DNA of 64,000 nucleotides, from NCBI GenBank assembly GCA_023436585.1, contig JAEZIN010000016.1, positions 60,698-124,697 on the forward strand. Direction: 5' to 3'. The DNA is from Bacillota bacterium (lineage in GTDB: Bacteria > Bacillota > Clostridia > Christensenellales > Aristaeellaceae). How positions within the stretch are numbered: position 1 is the stretch's first letter; each line of letters begins with the position of its first letter. Shown one piece after another: positions 59,150 through 64,000 of the stretch. The notes beneath the pieces are model-generated. The model searched no databases. It saw nothing but the letters and a program-made list of their open reading frames with translations, and was not told where the DNA came from. The position numbers and the translations under genes were made by a program.

Positions 59150-59330
59150 TCCGAAGGTTTCCAAAGGCTCCAGAGCCCAGCCGCCGCCAGTGGCGGCAAT
59201 AGGCTGGGCGGAGGAGGCCGGCGAAACGAGCAGCGCAAGCGGCAGCGAGGCGATGCGACGATTGAGCCGGCTGGACCGATCGGAAAGCCCTTTGGTCGCG
59301 TCCGAGGACGCGATATCTTTCTTCCTGAAT
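59150..59330 (+). repeat. Structured dispersed repeat, copy 8, with one internal module
   Basis: Left TCCGAAGG..CCAAAGG and right CGATCGGAAAG-CCCTTTGG, TCGCGTC/GACGCGA (loop CGAG) belong to the core. About 105 bp between them form a module: two-tier hairpin GCCCAGCC-GCCGCC-AGT-GGCGGC-AATA-GGCTGGGC, then GGAGGAGGCCGGCGAAACGA, and a closing GACGATTGAGC. It is the simplest example of the inserted module and allows its ends (CTCC...TGGA) to be located. Confidence 0.78.
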
Positions 59331-59379
59331 AACATGATAGCAGAATAACAAACGGATAACGAACATGTGAGAACGGAGG

Positions 59380-59425
59380 CCCCCTCCTGGAGGGGGCTGT
59401 CACCGAAGGTGACTGGAGGAGGTTG
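59380..59425 (+). repeat. Second dispersed hairpin family, copy b
   Basis: CCCCCTC/GAGGGGG with a short loop, then CTGTCACCGAAGGTGAC and TGGAGGAGG. Relative to copy a the first stem differs at several pairs but stays complementary, while the second hairpin is identical. Confidence 0.75.
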
Positions 59426-59457
59426 AACCCCACCCCAATACCCCTTCCTGCCAAAGC

Positions 59458-59486
59458 TTGCAAAACTTATGCATCCCCTGTACAAT
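59458..59486 (+). promoter_or_regulatory. Sigma-A promoter for the yaaO-tmk-mnmA operon
   Basis: TTGCAA, 17-bp spacer, TACAAT, about 18 bp before the start codon of the decarboxylase-like gene. Confidence 0.65.
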
Positions 59487-59504
59487 AGCGGGGAAGGTGA
59501 AAAT

Positions 59505-60872
59505 ATGCCTATTTCTCGCCCCATGCATGATATGGCCCGGCGCAACCTGAACCGCCTGCGCCTTCATGTGCCCGGCCATAAGGGACAAGCTCCCTTTGAA
59601 TGGGAGCAGGTCCATACCCTGGACGTGACTGAGCTCCCCGTGACAGACGATCTGTACGCACCGTCTGGCCCCATTCAAAAAGCGCAGGAGCTGGCGGCCG
59701 GTTCCTTTGGGGCCGCCCATACGCTGATGCTCACGGGCGGGTCCACAGCCGGCATCCATACCATGCTTTTGTACAGCCTGGAGCCTGGTGATACGGTAAT
59801 CCTTCCCCGCAACGCGCACCTGTCCTTTATCAACGCCTGTGTTCTGGCAGATTTGAATCCGGTATACGTACCTCATCAAACAACTGCCGATGGGTATGCC
59901 TACGTGCCGGAAGAGAGCTTTCTGGAGGCGATAAGTTGCCATCCGGAAGCGCAAGCTGTCGTTGTGACAAGGCCTGATTATTATGGCGGCATGGTAAATC
60001 TGGACCGCATCGGTACTGCCGCACATGCAAGCGGCATGCGCCTGTTGGTGGATGAAGCCCACGGTTCGCATCTGCCCTGGATGGAGGGGTTTAGGTCCGC
60101 TTCATCCTGCGGCGCCGACCTGTGGGTACAGTCTGCTCACAAGACGCTGCCCGCACTTACCGCCGGTGCTTTCTTGCACCTTGCCAAGGGCGAGGATGCC
60201 CAAAGGGCGCTTCGTATGCTCCGCATGGTCCAAACCTCCAGCCCCGCCTTTTATCTTCTGCAATCGCTGGATGACGCCAGGGCATGGATGGATGCGCACG
60301 GCACAGCAGCACTCGGACGGCTGTGCGCCCTGTTGAAGGAATTCCGGACAAGAATGAAGCCCATGGGGTATGCGGATGCGCATGACACCTGGAGCCGCCT
60401 GCCCCTGGAATTTGACCCGACCAGGCTGGTCATTGCGGCCCCCCAGGGCGGCTATGCGCTGGCCCAAAGCCTGCGGGAAATGGGTATCGATGTGGAGATG
60501 GCGGATGACAGGCGCATCGTCTGTGTTATGACCGTCATGGACAGAGATGAAACCATCAACCGTCTGCTGGCGGCTTTGGAAAAAACGGCCGGCCTGTCCA
60601 GGCAGATTAACTTACCCGCGCCGGAAGATATCCCCCTGCCCAGGCAGCTCATGCGGCCCAGGCAGGCCGCCCTCGGGAAGCAGGAATGGGTGGATGTGTC
60701 CCGGGCGGCAGGCCGCGTATCCGGTACAAGCGCCGGGCTGTATCCCCCCGGTATACCACTGGTAGCGCCGGGCGAGGAGATCACGCCGGAGGCTGTTGCG
60801 GCCCTGATGGCCGCGCCGCAGGAAAGGCGGTTCGGCCTTTGCGGCGAACAATTCTTGTGTACTATGGAATAA
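59505..60872 (+). CDS. yaaO: Orn/Lys/Arg decarboxylase-family protein (YaaO-like)
   Basis: 455 aa. A fold-type I PLP enzyme: LRLHVPGHKGQ at the start, LTGGSTAGIHTML for phosphate binding, DEAHGSHLPW (Asp contacting the pyridine) and the Schiff-base Lys in SAHKTLPALTAGAF. Its size matches the short 'aminotransferase class I/II and Orn/Lys/Arg decarboxylase' form of Bacillus YaaO, whose substrate is not defined. GGGAAGG lies 8 nt before the chosen ATG; a start 12 codons earlier lies inside the promoter. It precedes tmk, as in B. subtilis. Confidence 0.88.
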   Translation: MPISRPMHDMARRNLNRLRLHVPGHKGQAPFEWEQVHTLDVTELPVTDDLYAPSGPIQKAQELAAGSFGAAHTLMLTGGSTAGIHTMLLYSLEPGDTVILPRNAHLSFINACVLADLNPVYVPHQTTADGYAYVPEESFLEAISCHPEAQAVVVTRPDYYGGMVNLDRIGTAAHASGMRLLVDEAHGSHLPWMEGFRSASSCGADLWVQSAHKTLPALTAGAFLHLAKGEDAQRALRMLRMVQTSSPAFYLLQSLDDARAWMDAHGTAALGRLCALLKEFRTRMKPMGYADAHDTWSRLPLEFDPTRLVIAAPQGGYALAQSLREMGIDVEMADDRRIVCVMTVMDRDETINRLLAALEKTAGLSRQINLPAPEDIPLPRQLMRPRQAALGKQEWVDVSRAAGRVSGTSAGLYPPGIPLVAPGEEITPEAVAALMAAPQERRFGLCGEQFLCTME

Positions 60873-60894
60873 TGGATTCGGAGGCTGTTGCCTG

Positions 60895-62190
60895 ATGTCA
60901 AAGCTGCCTTATGATGCCGTGCTCTTTGATCTGGATGGGACGCTGACCCGTTCAGAGGAGGGCATTATCAACTGTGTCCGGCATGCCCTTGCAAAAATGG
61001 GTATGGAAATACCGGGGGATCAAATGCTGCGCGCCTTTATCGGGCCGCCGCTCTATGTTTCGTTCCGTGACCTGTGCGGTATGGATGACGCCCAGTGTGC
61101 CCAGGCGGTAGCCTTTTACCGGGAACGGTACATGGATACAGGGCTGTTTGAAAACGCCGTATATCCCGGCATTCGCATGCTGCTGCGCAGGCTGCAAAAG
61201 GCCGGCGTCTGGCTGGCGGTGGCGACCGGGAAGCCGCAGGGGCTGACGGAAAGGATTCTTGAGCACTTTGGCTTGAGCAAGTTCTTTCAAGCCGTGGCCG
61301 GCATCAGTGAGGATGACCATGAAGCCGACAAGCAGCGGCTGATCCGCCGTGCGCTTCCTTCGCAATACAAATGCGCCGCCATGGTGGGCGACCGCAGGTT
61401 CGATATGGAAGGCGCCAAAAAAGTGGGAATTGAGGCCATAGGCGTCACCTTTGGCTACGGGGACCGGGAGGAACTGCAAACATCCGGTGCGGACCATATT
61501 GTGTCGAACGTGGCGGAGCTTGATGACCTGCTCTGTCCCGGCCTGCCTGTGCCCAGGGGCTTCTTCCTTACGGTGGAGGGGCTGGACGGCAGCGGTAAAA
61601 CCACGCAGGTGGACTTGCTGGAAAAGCATCTTCTCCAGTGGGGCTTTGATGTGAAGCGCACCAGGGAGCCGGGTGGCTGTCCAATATCTGAAAAGATTCG
61701 CCACTTGGTTTTGGATATAGCCAACCTTGGCATGAGCGCTACATGCGAGGCGTTGCTGTACGCCGCTGCCCGTGCACAACACGTTCAGGAGGTCATCCGC
61801 CCATCTATGGAGAAGGGTGTGGTGGTACTCTGCGATAGGTTTGTAGATTCTAGCATAGCTTATCAAGGAGGCGGGCGCTATTTGGGGGTGGAGCAGGTTA
61901 TGAGCATCAACAAACCTGCAGTGTATGGATTTATACCCGACTATACGGTTTATCTGGATATTGATCCTCTAGAAGCACTCCGGCGTAAGAGAAGCACCTC
62001 CGCGCTGGACCGCATTGAAATTGAAGAGGCATCCTTTCATAAACGGGTGGCTGACGCCTACCGGCAGTTGATTCGGGAAAATCCGGACAGGTTTTTGCCG
62101 GTGGACGCGTCAAAATTGCCGGATGAGATCGGCGAAAATGCCTTTGCGGCAGTGCTCGGCCGCCTCTATAACGCGGAGGACAGGTCATGA
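60895..62190 (+). CDS. tmk: HAD phosphatase-thymidylate kinase fusion protein
   Basis: 431 aa, twice the size of Tmk. Residues 1-215 are a HAD hydrolase of the phosphoglycolate/pyrophosphate phosphatase type: FDLDGTLTRSEEG with nucleophile Asp12, ATGKPQ (motif II), and GDRRFDMEGAKK (motif IV). Residues about 223-425 are a complete dTMP kinase: VEGLDGSGKTTQ with Lys235, REPGG, CDRFVDSSIAYQGGGR and the LID segment RKRSTSALDR. No stop or frameshift separates them, and there is no second tmk start with an RBS. Tmk makes dTDP; what the HAD part dephosphorylates is unknown. GGAGG precedes the ATG. Confidence 0.92.
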   Translation: MSKLPYDAVLFDLDGTLTRSEEGIINCVRHALAKMGMEIPGDQMLRAFIGPPLYVSFRDLCGMDDAQCAQAVAFYRERYMDTGLFENAVYPGIRMLLRRLQKAGVWLAVATGKPQGLTERILEHFGLSKFFQAVAGISEDDHEADKQRLIRRALPSQYKCAAMVGDRRFDMEGAKKVGIEAIGVTFGYGDREELQTSGADHIVSNVAELDDLLCPGLPVPRGFFLTVEGLDGSGKTTQVDLLEKHLLQWGFDVKRTREPGGCPISEKIRHLVLDIANLGMSATCEALLYAAARAQHVQEVIRPSMEKGVVVLCDRFVDSSIAYQGGGRYLGVEQVMSINKPAVYGFIPDYTVYLDIDPLEALRRKRSTSALDRIEIEEASFHKRVADAYRQLIRENPDRFLPVDASKLPDEIGENAFAAVLGRLYNAEDRS

Positions 62191-63308
62191 CGCGCATCGT
62201 AGTGGGCATGTCCGGCGGGGTGGACTCCTCCGTATCGGCCCTCCTTTTAAAGCGCCAGGGGTATGATGTGGTCGGCGTGTTCATGAAGAATTGGGAGGAG
62301 CAGGACGACAACGGCGTCTGCACCGCGGAAGAGGATTGGCGCGACGTGCAGGAGGTCTGCACAAAAATCGGCATTCCCTATTACGCGGTAAACTTCGCAA
62401 AAGAGTACCGAGACCGGGTGTTTTCCTACTTCCTGGAGGAATACAAGGCGGGCCGCACGCCCAATCCCGATGTGCTTTGCAACCGGGAGATCAAGTTCAA
62501 GGCTTTTTTGGATTTTGCCATGAAGCTGGGGGCCGACAAGATCGCCACCGGCCATTTTGTCAACCTCGGCAACGAAAACGGAACGTACCAGTTGTTGCGT
62601 GGCATCGACGGAAACAAGGATCAAAGCTACTTTCTGTACATGCTTTCTCAACAGCAACTGTCCAAGGCCATGTTTCCCGTGGGGGCCATGACAAAGCAGC
62701 AGGTCCGTAAGATTGCCCGCGAGGAAGGCCTGTCCGTCAGCGAGAAAAAGGATTCCACCGGCATCTGCTTTATCGGTGAACGGGACTTCAAGGCCTTTCT
62801 GCAAACATACCTGCCGGCCAGGCCGGGGGATATGCAAACGCTTTCCGGCGAAGTGGTGGGGCAGCACGAGGGTTTGATGTACTATACCCTGGGCCAGCGC
62901 CGCGGCCTTGGCATCGGCGGGCGGGGTGACGGCCGGAGCTGGTTCGTGATCGGCAAAGACCTGCAAAGGAATGTCCTTATGGTGGCGCAGGGGGAGGATC
63001 ATCCCATGCTCTATGCCACAAAAGCCACAGCCATCCATCCTACGTGGATCAGCGGATGGCCGCCCATGCAGGAGGGGGAACCCCTTGTTTGCACCGCCAA
63101 ATTCCGCTACCGCCAACCCGATCAGGATGTGACCGTACTAATAAAGGAAGACAAGCTTCTGGTCACCGCCCAAGTTCCCCAGCGGGCCATCACCCCGGGG
63201 CAAAGCGTGGTCCTGTATCAGGGAGAGGTTTGCCTGGGCGGCGCTGTGATAGATTCGGTGCTGGACAGCGGCAATACATCGCAAACATTTCGGTCAGAAG
63301 TTGAATAA
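62187..63308 (+). CDS. mnmA: tRNA-specific 2-thiouridylase MnmA
   Basis: 373 aa. It thiolates U34 of Lys, Glu and Gln tRNAs. The PP-loop SGGVDSS lies at about 9-15; catalytic Cys98 is in NPDVLCNREIKF and Cys194 in TGICFIGER; LGQRRGLGIG is a further family motif. It overlaps the tmk stop codon by 4 nt (ATGA), so it is translationally coupled to the HAD-Tmk fusion. It is the last gene before the rRNA operon. A short AT-rich stem AAAAAGT/ACTTTTT at about 63368-63392 may terminate the operon. Confidence 0.96.
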   Translation: MTRIVVGMSGGVDSSVSALLLKRQGYDVVGVFMKNWEEQDDNGVCTAEEDWRDVQEVCTKIGIPYYAVNFAKEYRDRVFSYFLEEYKAGRTPNPDVLCNREIKFKAFLDFAMKLGADKIATGHFVNLGNENGTYQLLRGIDGNKDQSYFLYMLSQQQLSKAMFPVGAMTKQQVRKIAREEGLSVSEKKDSTGICFIGERDFKAFLQTYLPARPGDMQTLSGEVVGQHEGLMYYTLGQRRGLGIGGRGDGRSWFVIGKDLQRNVLMVAQGEDHPMLYATKATAIHPTWISGWPPMQEGEPLVCTAKFRYRQPDQDVTVLIKEDKLLVTAQVPQRAITPGQSVVLYQGEVCLGGAVIDSVLDSGNTSQTFRSEVE

Positions 63309-63427
63309 TATAAGAAAGAAAACTACAAAATAGCAGACGGAGCATGGACAAGATCAGCCTGGCTTAAAAAGTTCAACAACCTAGACTTTTTGGTAAAAAA
63401 GAACGCATAAAAATATGAATTTGGGTG

Positions 63428-63456
63428 TTGACAAAGCATTGGCTCCATGCTATCAT
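63428..63456 (+). promoter_or_regulatory. rRNA operon promoter
   Basis: TTGACA, 17-bp spacer, TATCAT, about 150 bp before the 16S 5' end. The leader contains CCTTGAAAACGATA, similar to the pre-rRNA processing sequence of Firmicutes rrn operons. No tRNA gene was seen in the leader. Confidence 0.85.
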
Positions 63457-63600
63457 AATCAAGCTCGCCTCAAGCGGCAATGAACCTTGAAAACGATACA
63501 GAGTTGATAAGACTCAAGGAAAGAAGAAAGAAATCGACAGTCGATTCTAAGAATGAGTTATCACTTTGTCGAGGGAAACCGAGATAAGGAAGATAGGATT

Positions 63601-64000
<400 letters not shown>

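Noticed and set aside
63309..63600. tRNA gene before the 16S rRNA
   Set aside because: No cloverleaf with a GGTTCRA-type T-loop was found in the rRNA leader.

Overview
The window is chromosomal DNA from an endospore-forming, anaerobic member of the Clostridia (Bacillota) with fairly high GC for that group. The case rests on several observations. The gene blocks have Bacillus/Clostridium order: plsX-acpP-rnc-smc-ftsY, rimP-nusA-rnpM-ylxQ-infB-rbfA-nrnA-truB-ribF-rpsO-pnp, greA-lysS and gin-yaaO-tmk. Ribosome binding sites are strong GGAGG types and the promoters are standard sigma-A. A T-box leader is present. The sporulation anti-sigma factor Gin sits behind a sigma-F-like promoter. The class III (oxygen-sensitive) ribonucleotide reductase lies behind NrdR boxes. 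A 16S rRNA gene begins at about 63.6 kb and is cut by the window edge. Genus cannot be fixed from sequence reading alone.

Layout. 0-2.6 kb: T-box leader, XRE-cupin regulator and acyl-CoA synthetase. 2.7-6.6 kb: small accessory enzymes (RibD/DHFR-like reductase, two GNATs, class 3 lipase-like hydrolase). 6.6-13.9 kb: phospholipid/ACP genes, RNase III, SMC and FtsY. 14-15.6 kb: two DUF975 membrane paralogues. 15.6-21.8 kb (minus strand): secreted protein, threonine synthase, small P-loop ATPase and AddB. 22-24.4 kb: metallophosphoesterase and MnmE. 24.4-28.4 kb: an accessory patch of small, mostly minus-strand genes. 28.6-42.5 kb: the long transcription/translation block through Pnp, an M16 peptidase and a dUTPase-like protein. 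42.8-47.5 kb: CorA with an attenuator-type leader, then NrdD/NrdG. 47.5-55.8 kb: transporters, an AT-richer ADP-ribosylglycohydrolase, GlyRS, asparaginase, MFS and GDPD. 56-63.3 kb: GreA, LysRS, Gin, a YaaO-type decarboxylase, a HAD-thymidylate kinase fusion and MnmA. 63.4-64 kb: rRNA promoter and 16S start.

The most unusual content is a dispersed structured repeat present in eight copies (about 2.6, 12.3, 12.8, 22.0, 42.6, 46.8, 52.35 and 59.15 kb), all on the plus strand and mostly just 3' of plus-strand genes. Its core is two consecutive hairpins whose stem sequences change in compensating fashion between copies. Two copies lie between short terminal inverted repeats (GGGGCTGTC/GACAGCCCC), as in a non-autonomous mobile element. 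Two other copies are enlarged by 100-330 bp modules that sit inside the hairpin loop; in one copy modules sit inside modules. Two copies are bordered by duplicated, decaying 3' ends of the neighbouring gene (smc, asparaginase). I do not recognise this family.

Regulatory observations worth following: a T-box (probably isoleucine) controlling an acyl-CoA synthetase, which suggests amino-acid synthesis from branched-chain fatty acids; a leader peptide plus intrinsic terminator in front of corA, whose terminator 3' arm is also the corA ribosome binding site; and two NrdR boxes exactly 31 bp apart in front of a consensus promoter for nrdD.
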